This document shows, in pieces, positions 56,813-64,000 of a DNA stretch of 64,000 bases. Made by a program: the position numbers and the translations under genes. Under the pieces are notes generated by a model. That model made no database searches. It had not been told where the DNA came from and was given only the letters and a program-made list of their open reading frames with translations. Positions within the stretch are counted from its first letter, which is position 1. Each line of letters opens with the position of its first letter. Source of the stretch: Porphyromonas gingivalis ATCC 33277 (GTDB lineage: Bacteria; Bacteroidota; Bacteroidia; Bacteroidales; Porphyromonadaceae); contig NC_010729.1 of assembly GCF_000010505.1 (NCBI RefSeq), positions 372,001 through 436,000 on the forward strand. The letters run 5' to 3'.

Positions 56813-58324
56813 TTAACTGTTCATTTCGAGGATAGACCTCATTATTTCCGGTGTATTGCTCAGACGAGGCACTTTGTGCTGTCCTCCCAGCTTGCCCTGC
56901 TCCGTAAGCCAATCGTGGAAGAGACCGGAGCGAGCGATCGTCAGGGAGAGTGGGAGCAGAGTCATGTCTGCATACCGCTTGGCTTCGTAGTCGGAATTGA
57001 GCGTTTGCAACTCGGCATCCAATGCTTTGGCAAACGCATTCGGATCAGCCGGTGCAGAGACAAATTCGATCAGCCAGTCGTGCCGTCCTTTGCCCTCTTC
57101 CGAAAAAAAGTGGGGCGCTACCGTATAGTCCACTGCCTGCACGCCAAATCGCTTGCATGTCGCCGCCAAAGCCTTGTCGCTATTGTCTACCATCAGCTCT
57201 TCTCCGAATGCGTTGATATAGTGCTTGGTGCGACCGGTGATGACTATCTTGTATGGTTTCACCGATGTGAAGCGTACGGTATCGCCCAGTACATAACGGT
57301 AGAGTCCTCCGAGCGTACTGATAATCATGGCATAATTGCGCCCTATTTCTACCCCTTCGAGTGGAATGGCTTCCGCTTCGGGCCGGCCGAAATGTTCCAT
57401 CGGGATGAATTCGTAGTAAACTCCGTAATCGAGCATCAGCAGCATACCGCTATCCTTCGGATCATCCTGAATACCGAAGAAACCTTCCGAAGCATTATAC
57501 GTCTCCATATACTGCATCCGTGAAGAAGGTATCAGCTTCTCATACTGCGCTCGATAGGGAGCAAAGCTGATACCGCCGTGAAAAAATACTTCCAATTCCG
57601 GCCATACATCCGACAAAGTCTCTCGGCCTGTAGCTGCGAGTATATCCTTGATCAAGACAAGGATCCAAGACGGTACGCCGGACAAGCTTCCGACTCGTAC
57701 ATGCGCCACTTCGCGAACTACGGCTTTGAGCTTCTCCGTCCACTCGTCCATCAAGAGCGTTTCTTTCGAGGGTACGCGCATGCAGTTGCCGAGCACAGGC
57801 ATATTCTCGACAAGGATGGCACTCAAGTCGCCGACTTGTATATCGGCATTCATGGATACAGGGGCGTGACTGCCACCCAGTACCAACCCTTTAGTCGTGA
57901 AGAAACGACTGTCAGGTCTATTGCGTAGGTATAACGATAGGGAGTCTTTCCCCCCTTGATAATGGCAATAGTGCAGATGGCGATATGGAACGGGGATGAA
58001 CTTGCTTTTGCTATTGGTGGTGCCACTGCTTTTAGCAAACCATGTACAACGTCCCGGACAGAGTATGTCTTTTTCGCCACGAAGCATTCGTTCTATTTCG
58101 GCTTGTGTCGATTCGTAATCGCGAACAGGTACGTTGCGAGCAAAACACTCTTTCGAGCTTATGCGACTGAACCCGTAGCGGATACCGGTGGATGTGTAGG
58201 CTGCACTCGACAGGATGCGCCTGAGCTGGCGGTCTTGTATCTCTTCTGCTCGGGAGGCATAGGTGTCGATGGTTTTCAGCCTGCTTTTCAACAAGGCATA
58301 TATGATGCGAGTCTTGTAGTCCAT
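56813..58324 (-). CDS. GH3 family acyl-acid amide synthetase-like protein
   Basis: 503 residues from the ATG at 58324. A GTG six codons earlier lies inside a possible -7 box and is therefore less likely. WFAKSSGTTNSKSKFIPVP is the phosphate-binding signature. The blocks MQYMETYNASEGFFGIQD and YEFIPMEHF, and the GLYRYVLGDTVRFTSVKPYKIVITGRTKHYINAFGEELM region, match the plant auxin-responsive GH3 fold of adenylating enzymes. Bacterial members are common in Bacteroidota but their substrates are unknown. It is 33 bp downstream of the ABC exporter gene on the same strand. Confidence 0.88.
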   Translation of the reverse strand: MDYKTRIIYALLKSRLKTIDTYASRAEEIQDRQLRRILSSAAYTSTGIRYGFSRISSKECFARNVPVRDYESTQAEIERMLRGEKDILCPGRCTWFAKSSGTTNSKSKFIPVPYRHLHYCHYQGGKDSLSLYLRNRPDSRFFTTKGLVLGGSHAPVSMNADIQVGDLSAILVENMPVLGNCMRVPSKETLLMDEWTEKLKAVVREVAHVRVGSLSGVPSWILVLIKDILAATGRETLSDVWPELEVFFHGGISFAPYRAQYEKLIPSSRMQYMETYNASEGFFGIQDDPKDSGMLLMLDYGVYYEFIPMEHFGRPEAEAIPLEGVEIGRNYAMIISTLGGLYRYVLGDTVRFTSVKPYKIVITGRTKHYINAFGEELMVDNSDKALAATCKRFGVQAVDYTVAPHFFSEEGKGRHDWLIEFVSAPADPNAFAKALDAELQTLNSDYEAKRYADMTLLPLSLTIARSGLFHDWLTEQGKLGGQHKVPRLSNTPEIMRSILEMNS

Positions 58325-58341
58325 CGGTTTTCTTTTCTTCA

Positions 58342-58349
58342 CAAAAGTA
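58342..58349 (-). promoter_or_regulatory. Possible -7 box at the GH3 start
   Basis: On the minus strand TACTTTTG, 18 bp before the ATG at 58324. It lies just inside the end of the ABC gene region. Confidence 0.3.
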
Positions 58350-58357
58350 TCATTTTC

Positions 58358-60208
58358 TCATTCTGCGTTCATATCGCATAGCTTCGTGTAGTATCCTCCC
58401 AGGGCATACAGTTCATCGTGGCGTCCTTGCTCCACGATACGCCCCTCATGCAGTACGCATATAATATCCGCATTGCGGATCGTGGTCAGTCGGTGCGCTA
58501 TGACGATAGCCGTTCTATTGGCCATCAGTTTCTCGATAGCATTCTGTACCAAACGTTCGCTTTCCGTGTCGAGTGCTGACGTGGCTTCATCCAGAATCAA
58601 AATCGGCGGATTCTTCAAAATGGCTCGCGCGATGCTGATCCGTTGCCGCTGGCCTCCCGACAGCTTGCCTCCACGGTCGCCGATGTTGGACTGATAACCC
58701 TCGGGCATCTGCATGATGAAGTCGTGCGCATTGGCTATGCGTGCTGCATGCTCCACCTCTTCGGCCGTGGCATTCTCTTTGCCGAAAGCGATGTTGTTGA
58801 AGACGGTATCGTTGAAGAGGATTGCTTCCTGATTGACGTTGCCGATCAGCTCACGCAACTCGTGTAGTTTTACATCCCGCACATCCGTCCCGTCTACCAG
58901 CACACGGCCTTGCTGGAGGTCGTAGAACCGTGGTAGCAGATCCACGATCGTACTCTTGCCCGATCCGCTCTGACCGACCAATGCCACCGTCTTGCCCTTC
59001 GGGATTGTCAGACAGACATCGCGCAGCACCCAGTCTTCGCCGTAGCGGAACCACACATGGTCGTAAACGACCTCCTCTTCGAACACCACGGGGTGGGGCT
59101 GTTCGGGATCTTTGATGTCGTTCTCGGCCATCAGGATCTTGTCCACGCGCGACATGGAGGCCAACCCCTTTTCAATGGCGTAGGATGCCTTGCTCAGCTC
59201 CTTGACCGGATTGATCAGACTGTAGAAGATCACCAGATAATATATAAAGGTGGAAGCATCGATCTCGCTCGTATTGTTCAGGATAAGGGTACCCCCATAC
59301 CACAGTACGATGGCTATGGTAGCCGTGCCGAGAAATTCGCTCATCGGGTGTGCCAACTGCTGGCGGCGGAAGACCTTCATCGTCGTACGGCGAAACTGCT
59401 CGTTGGCACGATGGAACCGATCCTGCATCTTCTTCTCGGCATTGAATGCCTTGATGATACGCAGGCCGCCAAGCGTTTCTTCTATCTGGCTCATCAGGCT
59501 TCCCCACTGATTCTGCCCTTCCAGACTCTTGCGCTTGAGTGTTTTGCCCACCTTACCCATCAGCCCTCCGGCTATCGGTAGGAGGATGAAGACGAAAAGG
59601 GTGAGCTGCCAGCTGATGAGGATCATCCCGATCAGGTAGATGGAAATGAGGATCGGATTTTTCAGCAACATATCCAGCGAACTGATGACCGAAGTCTCTA
59701 TCTCATTCACATCCCCCGAAATGCGTGCCATGATATCGCCCTTGCGCTCTTCGCTGAAAAAGGAAAGGGGGAGTCCGAGGATCTTATCGTTGATCTGATT
59801 GCGAATGTCCCGCACCACTCCCGTGCGCAGCGGAATCATGCTGTAGAATCCGAGGTACATCGAAGCCACTTTCAGAAAGGTCATCACCACCAGATAAATC
59901 CCCAGCATGATAAGCGTAAACGATGCTCCACGTACCTCTATAAGTTGGCTTACGTACCAGCTGAAATTATTGCTCAGCGCGGCTCCGGCAGCTTTCCAGC
60001 CATCCATGCTACCCCAGTCTATACCATCCATCGGCATGTAAGTGGTCACCTGCCGGTCTATCCTGAAGAGGATACGCAGGATGGGCATGATCAGAGAGAA
60101 AGACAATAGGTTGAGCAGTGCACTCAGCGTATTAGCCACCACGCTCCATGCCACATACTTCTTATAGGGTGGCACGAAACGGCGTATAGCACTGAAAAAA
60201 TGCTTCAT
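58358..60208 (-). CDS. MsbA-like ABC exporter
   Basis: 616 residues. Six membrane segments (about 1-330) are fused to one ABC ATPase (about 360-610) with Walker A GQSGSGKST, signature LSGGQRQRISIARAIL, Walker B ILILDEATSALD and the H-loop VIAHRLTT. The half-size transporter would work as a dimer. The type is MsbA/lipid-A or multidrug exporter; lipid or drug cannot be told from sequence. It precedes the GH3 gene. Confidence 0.93.
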   Translation of the reverse strand: MKHFFSAIRRFVPPYKKYVAWSVVANTLSALLNLLSFSLIMPILRILFRIDRQVTTYMPMDGIDWGSMDGWKAAGAALSNNFSWYVSQLIEVRGASFTLIMLGIYLVVMTFLKVASMYLGFYSMIPLRTGVVRDIRNQINDKILGLPLSFFSEERKGDIMARISGDVNEIETSVISSLDMLLKNPILISIYLIGMILISWQLTLFVFILLPIAGGLMGKVGKTLKRKSLEGQNQWGSLMSQIEETLGGLRIIKAFNAEKKMQDRFHRANEQFRRTTMKVFRRQQLAHPMSEFLGTATIAIVLWYGGTLILNNTSEIDASTFIYYLVIFYSLINPVKELSKASYAIEKGLASMSRVDKILMAENDIKDPEQPHPVVFEEEVVYDHVWFRYGEDWVLRDVCLTIPKGKTVALVGQSGSGKSTIVDLLPRFYDLQQGRVLVDGTDVRDVKLHELRELIGNVNQEAILFNDTVFNNIAFGKENATAEEVEHAARIANAHDFIMQMPEGYQSNIGDRGGKLSGGQRQRISIARAILKNPPILILDEATSALDTESERLVQNAIEKLMANRTAIVIAHRLTTIRNADIICVLHEGRIVEQGRHDELYALGGYYTKLCDMNAE

Positions 60209-60833
60209 AATAATCGGGCGGTTGCAGCTAAAATCTCCGAAAGATACGTGTTTTTGGAGAAAGACGGCTCCCCGGGTCTGTGTCCCGAAGGCTCTTCCAT
60301 CCGAGCTTTTCCTCCACTGCGGGAACGAAAAAACAGCAGATGGAGGGCATTTCTCTCTCCGACGTTTTTACGTCTGAAAAAATGCTCGCGCGTGGATCGT
60401 AAAAACGTGGCGCGAGAAATTTTTCGTTTTGGCGCGAGAAGCGAAAAATTTTCGAACCAAAACGAAAAAATTTAGGCGCGTATTTTCCCCAAAAATCGCA
60501 CCGCAATCTCATCATTTTTCGTTCGTGATTTCTCTGTAAGCGGCTACTCTTCGACGGAATTCCTTCACCTTTTTCCATGAGCGGAAATATATAGAATAGA
60601 TACATGTTTGCTCCCTTGAGGCAAATAATACCGAAGAAGAATGCCAGCCGACTTGCTCCTTGATACTTGTCGCCGTTTCCCGACAGTTGAGGGGAGGTCC
60701 GAATGTGGAAAATCGACATGGTCTTTTAAACTTATTTCTCTTTTCCCCTCTATTTCAGTTGTAGGGTAAATCGTAAAATACCATTTCGGAGAATGGGAAC
60801 GATAGCACCTATTTTTCTTTTCAAACTTTTCTT
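60209..60833. repeat. Intergenic region ABC exporter / outer-membrane barrel with hairpin
   Basis: No gene in 625 bp. Bases about 60400-60485 contain the best copy of the dispersed hairpin family: GGCGCGAGAAATTTTTCG and a partner CGAACCAAAACGAAAAAATT. The upstream region of the barrel gene has no clear promoter box. Confidence 0.6.
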
Positions 60834-63614
60834 ATGCGATCGATTTATCAATTACTGTTGTCAATACTCCTTGCTTCTCTTGGTTTCGTCGGGCTGGAAG
60901 CCCAACAAGCCGGAGTAGCAGGTAGAGTATTGGACGAAGAAGGCAACCCCATGATTCAAGCCAACGTACAGCTTGTACAGAGTACCGGCCAAGTAGCCGT
61001 TGCCGCAGGTGCCACTAATGAAAAAGGGTTGTTCAGCCTGAAAACGTCACAGGAGGGTGACTACATTCTGCGCGTTTCATATGTAGGTTACACTACCCAC
61101 GACGAAAAAATATCTCTTAGAAACGGGCAAACCATTACGCTCAAAGATATATCCATGAACGAAGATGCCCGTCTTCTACAGAGTGTGACGGTGCAGGCTA
61201 AAGCGGCAGAGGTCGTGGTACGCAACGACACGCTCGAATTCAATGCCGGATCCTATACCGTAGCACAAGGAGCTTCTATCGAGGAACTGATCAAGAAGCT
61301 ACCCGGAGCAGAGATCGGATCCGATGGGAAGATCACCATCAACGGCAAGGACATTAGCAAGATCCTTGTCGATGGCAAAGAGTTTTTCTCCAAAGATCCA
61401 CAGGTGGCAATAAAGAATCTTCCGGCCGATATGGTCAATAAAGTACAGGTACTGAACAAACTGAGCGAGCTGTCGCGGATGAGCGGTTTCGATGATGGAG
61501 AAGAAGAGACCGTAATCAACCTGACGGTGAAGCCCGAAAAAAAGAAAGGCCTCTTCGGAACGCTTCAGGCCGGCTACGGTACTGACCAACGCTATATGGC
61601 CGGAGGGAACGTCAATCGGTTCGATGGGAATAAGCAATGGACATTGATCGGTAGTGCGAACAATACGAACAATATGGGCTTTAGCGAGATGAGCAGCGAG
61701 ATGGGATCCATGACCTTCTTCTCTCCCCAAGGCGGTGGTCGACGCGGCTTCGGCAATAGTGGAGGTGTTACGTCTTCGTCGATGCTGGGCGGCAACTTCA
61801 GTGTCGAATTCTCCTCTGCCCTTAATACGGGAGGCGATGCACGCTACGGATACAACGACAAGGCCATAGAGACGACCAAACGTGTGGAAAATATCCTCGC
61901 CGAAGGGAATACTTATATGGACGAAAATATATTGGAACGCTCTTTCTCTCACAATGGTCAGGCTCGATTCAGGATGCAATGGAAACCGTCCGAACGTACC
62001 GAAGTGGTATTCGAGCCGGATCTTTCGATATCGAAGATTGATGGGTTCTTTAACGACACATACGAGACGAAAGATGCCACCGGAATCTCTATCAACAAAG
62101 GTTCTATCCACCAAACTACACAAGGAAACAACTTCAGACTGAACGGAGAATTGGATATCAGTCACAAGCTCAACGATGAAGGCCGTACAATCAGTGCCTC
62201 CGTCAGTGGCGGTCTGACCGACGAAGACGGAGATGGCATATATCAGGCTGTGCTCCAAAGCGTGGAGACGAATCAAAAGCAATTCAACGACAACTCCAAC
62301 CTGCAATATCGCCTTCGCCTCTCGTATGTGGAACCGTTGGGTAAAAACTACTTCGCACAAGCTATTCTGAACAGACGTTTCTCTCGTCGCAATTCGGATC
62401 GTGAGGTGTACCGACTGGGCGATGACGGGCAATACTCCATATTAGACAGTCAGTACGGACTCTCCTACAGTAACGAGTTCACCCAGTATCGCATCGGACT
62501 CAACCTCAAGAAGATTGCCAAAACGTGGGACTACACCATAGGATTCAATGTGGATCCCAACAGAACTGTCAGCTATCGGAACGTAGCCGGAGTAGAGCAG
62601 GACAAACTGGCTTTCAATCGTGTCAATCTCTCCCCGATGCTCCGAATCAACTACAAACCGAGCAGGACTACCAACCTCCGAGTGGACTACCGAGGACGCA
62701 CGACACAACCATCCATCAATCAGATCGCTCCCGTTCAGGACATCACGAATCCGCTATTCGTGACGGAAGGCAATCCCGGTCTGAAGCCGAGCTATTCCAA
62801 CAATGTGATGGCCATGTTCTCGGACTTCGATGCCAAAAGTCAGCGAGCTTTCAACATTGTTTTCTTCGGCAACTATACATTCGACGACATCGTCCCCAAT
62901 ACGCACTACGATCCGTCTACAGGGATCCGTACCACTCGTTACGAAAACGCCTCCGGTACATGGCAAGCGAATCTTCATGGGACACTATCGGTTCCACTCA
63001 AGAACAGGGCATTTTCTTTCAGGATGTCCTTGTTCAACAGGTTGGCCGAAGGACAAAGCTTCATCAATGACGATAAGAACAAAGCTCTCTCTTTCCGAAC
63101 GAGGGAACGCCTGACGCTGACCTGTCGCAACAATTGGATCGATACGAGTATCGGTGGCAATATCGGATTCTATATGGCTAATAATAGTCTGAGCGGACAG
63201 AAAGATTCTCGCACATACGATTTTGGCGGCAATTATCAAGTTGCCCTAACGCTTCCCTATGGATTCCGTATCGACAGCGATGTTGAATACAATACGAACT
63301 CCGGTTACAGTGGAGGATTCAGTCTGGACGAATGGCTTTGGAATGCTTCGCTTTCATACAGCTTCCTCCGTGACAAGGCCGGTACACTGCGTGTCAAAGG
63401 CTATGACATCCTCGGTCAGCGGTCAAGTATCAGCCGTTCTGCTACGGCCATCAATATAGAAGAGAGCATGTCCAATACGATCGGACGCTACGTGATGGTG
63501 GACTTTATCTACCGATTCAACGCCTTCAGTGGTGGTGGATCTCGCAGCGATCATCAGCGTGGCAATATGAATCGTCCGGGCCCACCTTTCGGCGGTGGCA
63601 GACGACCGTCCTGA
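60834..63614 (+). CDS. Outer-membrane beta-barrel protein with carboxypeptidase-regulatory domain
   Basis: 926 residues. After a signal peptide (about 1-22, cleaved near LEAQQ), residues about 25-115 form a CarboxypepD_reg-like domain (GVAGRVLDEEGNPMIQANVQL). A plug-like region follows (VVRNDTLEFNAGSYTVAQGASIEELIKKLPGAEIGSDGKI), then a long series of beta-strands with alternating aromatic residues to YVMVDFIYRFNAF. The tail is Gly/Arg-rich (GGGSRSDHQRGNMNRPGPPFGG). This resembles the SusC-like but TonB-box-poor outer-membrane barrel family (PF14905 type). The transported ligand is unknown. Confidence 0.9.
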   Translation: MRSIYQLLLSILLASLGFVGLEAQQAGVAGRVLDEEGNPMIQANVQLVQSTGQVAVAAGATNEKGLFSLKTSQEGDYILRVSYVGYTTHDEKISLRNGQTITLKDISMNEDARLLQSVTVQAKAAEVVVRNDTLEFNAGSYTVAQGASIEELIKKLPGAEIGSDGKITINGKDISKILVDGKEFFSKDPQVAIKNLPADMVNKVQVLNKLSELSRMSGFDDGEEETVINLTVKPEKKKGLFGTLQAGYGTDQRYMAGGNVNRFDGNKQWTLIGSANNTNNMGFSEMSSEMGSMTFFSPQGGGRRGFGNSGGVTSSSMLGGNFSVEFSSALNTGGDARYGYNDKAIETTKRVENILAEGNTYMDENILERSFSHNGQARFRMQWKPSERTEVVFEPDLSISKIDGFFNDTYETKDATGISINKGSIHQTTQGNNFRLNGELDISHKLNDEGRTISASVSGGLTDEDGDGIYQAVLQSVETNQKQFNDNSNLQYRLRLSYVEPLGKNYFAQAILNRRFSRRNSDREVYRLGDDGQYSILDSQYGLSYSNEFTQYRIGLNLKKIAKTWDYTIGFNVDPNRTVSYRNVAGVEQDKLAFNRVNLSPMLRINYKPSRTTNLRVDYRGRTTQPSINQIAPVQDITNPLFVTEGNPGLKPSYSNNVMAMFSDFDAKSQRAFNIVFFGNYTFDDIVPNTHYDPSTGIRTTRYENASGTWQANLHGTLSVPLKNRAFSFRMSLFNRLAEGQSFINDDKNKALSFRTRERLTLTCRNNWIDTSIGGNIGFYMANNSLSGQKDSRTYDFGGNYQVALTLPYGFRIDSDVEYNTNSGYSGGFSLDEWLWNASLSYSFLRDKAGTLRVKGYDILGQRSSISRSATAINIEESMSNTIGRYVMVDFIYRFNAFSGGGSRSDHQRGNMNRPGPPFGGGRRPS

Positions 63615-63673
63615 TCAGACGCCACCTATCTGCAAGAGACAAAGTGTGTAAGTGTTTTTATAACAAACCGATC

Positions 63674-63711
63674 GAGGGGCTGTGTCAAAATTTGATTTTG
63701 TCGCAGCCCTC
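63674..63711 (+). terminator. Terminator of the barrel gene
   Basis: GAGGGGCTG / CAGCCCTC stem with an inner dyad (CAAAATTTGATTTTG), followed by TTTCTTTG. It lies 59 bp after the stop. Confidence 0.75.
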
Positions 63712-63832
63712 TTTCTTTGCTCCTTGCAGTCGGTTAGGCAACCGGCTTCATCTTGGAGGCCCTACTTTATTAGCTTTTCGAAGACATAGAAGCGAATCAG
63801 GCTAAGATTGTATTTATTCTGTACAGACACTG

Positions 63833-64000
63833 AAAAACAGTCAATTGACAACGAAATCTCCCGGAAAATGCCGTGCGACAGTCTCATCTGTCGGTTTAAC
63901 AGCTATCTATCGGTTTCACAGCTCGCACGGAACCTCCCACTCCCCGAACCTGCCATCCGACACAGAGCAGATAGCATCTTCCATCAATAGACCATAGTAT
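63833..64000. repeat. Second 23-bp array: flank and start (cut by window end)
   Basis: The flank matches 24713-24850 with an extra short duplicated segment (CTATCTATCGGTTTCACAG). The first unit starts at 63989 (AGACCATAGTAT) and runs off the window. The array length is therefore unknown. Confidence 0.85.

Overview
The window reads as a Bacteroidota chromosome segment and, from gene content and mobile elements, very probably Porphyromonas gingivalis or a close relative. The evidence is: TAnnTTTG-type promoter boxes, lipoproteins with acidic residues after the lipid Cys, GldE, a SusC-like regulatory-domain outer-membrane barrel, KDO synthesis, OxyR with the Cys199/Cys208 pair, and two short mobile elements of 239 bp and about 465 bp that match the sizes of the P. 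gingivalis MITE239 and MITE464 families (names recalled, not searched). Almost all genes are housekeeping genes in short colinear runs. I saw no prophage, CRISPR array, toxin-antitoxin pair or defence island.

Layout. 1-2861 (+): end of an S41 protease, a beta-helix-like lipoprotein, ung. 2862-3802: GC-rich self-complementary repeats. 3803-11205 (-): HAD phosphatase, coiled-coil lipoprotein, rsmI, an unknown gene, a Usp protein, a small HTH protein, a SUI1 factor and an oxaloacetate decarboxylase/pyruvate carboxylase-type alpha subunit whose biotin lysine is missing. 12064-21078 (+): one long run rimP-nusA-infB-cvpA-sufB-sufC-sufD. 21079-22042: repeats. 22043-24422 (+): tyrS and a glycosyltransferase. 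24423-25662: an IS5-type relic holding nineteen 23-bp tandem repeats. 25663-32853 (+): argS, mnmA, xth, oxyR, ssb, gldE and a phosphopantetheinyl transferase. 32881-33345: a MITE464-sized element. 33469-35243 (-): thioredoxin lipoprotein and a GNAT-like protein. 35334-36998 (+): TGS-linked nucleoside kinase. 36999-38085: two terminators and a possible small-RNA unit. 38086-45819 (+): kdsA, aspA, ppx-like, PAP2 phosphatase, a glucokinase gene split by a MITE, Nudix, BASS transporter, DUF695. 45859-48664: xerD (-), aroQ, O-methyltransferase, tpx (+). 48860-60208 (-): guanine deaminase, cvfB, PDZ/DUF4136 protein, pncC, tsaD, tRNA-Glu, rpsT, tRNA-Glu, rnr, GH3 protein, MsbA-like ABC exporter. 60834-63614 (+): outer-membrane beta-barrel receptor. 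63615-64000: terminator and the start of a second 23-bp array.

Functional themes are translation and RNA (rimP, nusA, infB, rsmI, mnmA, tyrS, argS, rpsT, rnr, tsaD, cvfB, SUI1), Fe-S assembly (sufBCD), oxidative stress (oxyR, tpx, thioredoxin), envelope biogenesis (kdsA, PAP2, glycosyltransferase, ABC exporter) and amino-acid-based metabolism (aspA, oadA-like). The broken glucokinase fits an organism that lives on peptides rather than sugars.

The most informative non-genic signals are: the 239-bp MITE in glucokinase with a clean 8-bp target duplication; the IS relic with its tandem array, whose right terminal repeat appears to supply the -33 box of argS; four copies of a dispersed hairpin family; and an orphan promoter-terminator unit at 37232-37536. 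I did not find a clearly new multi-gene system.
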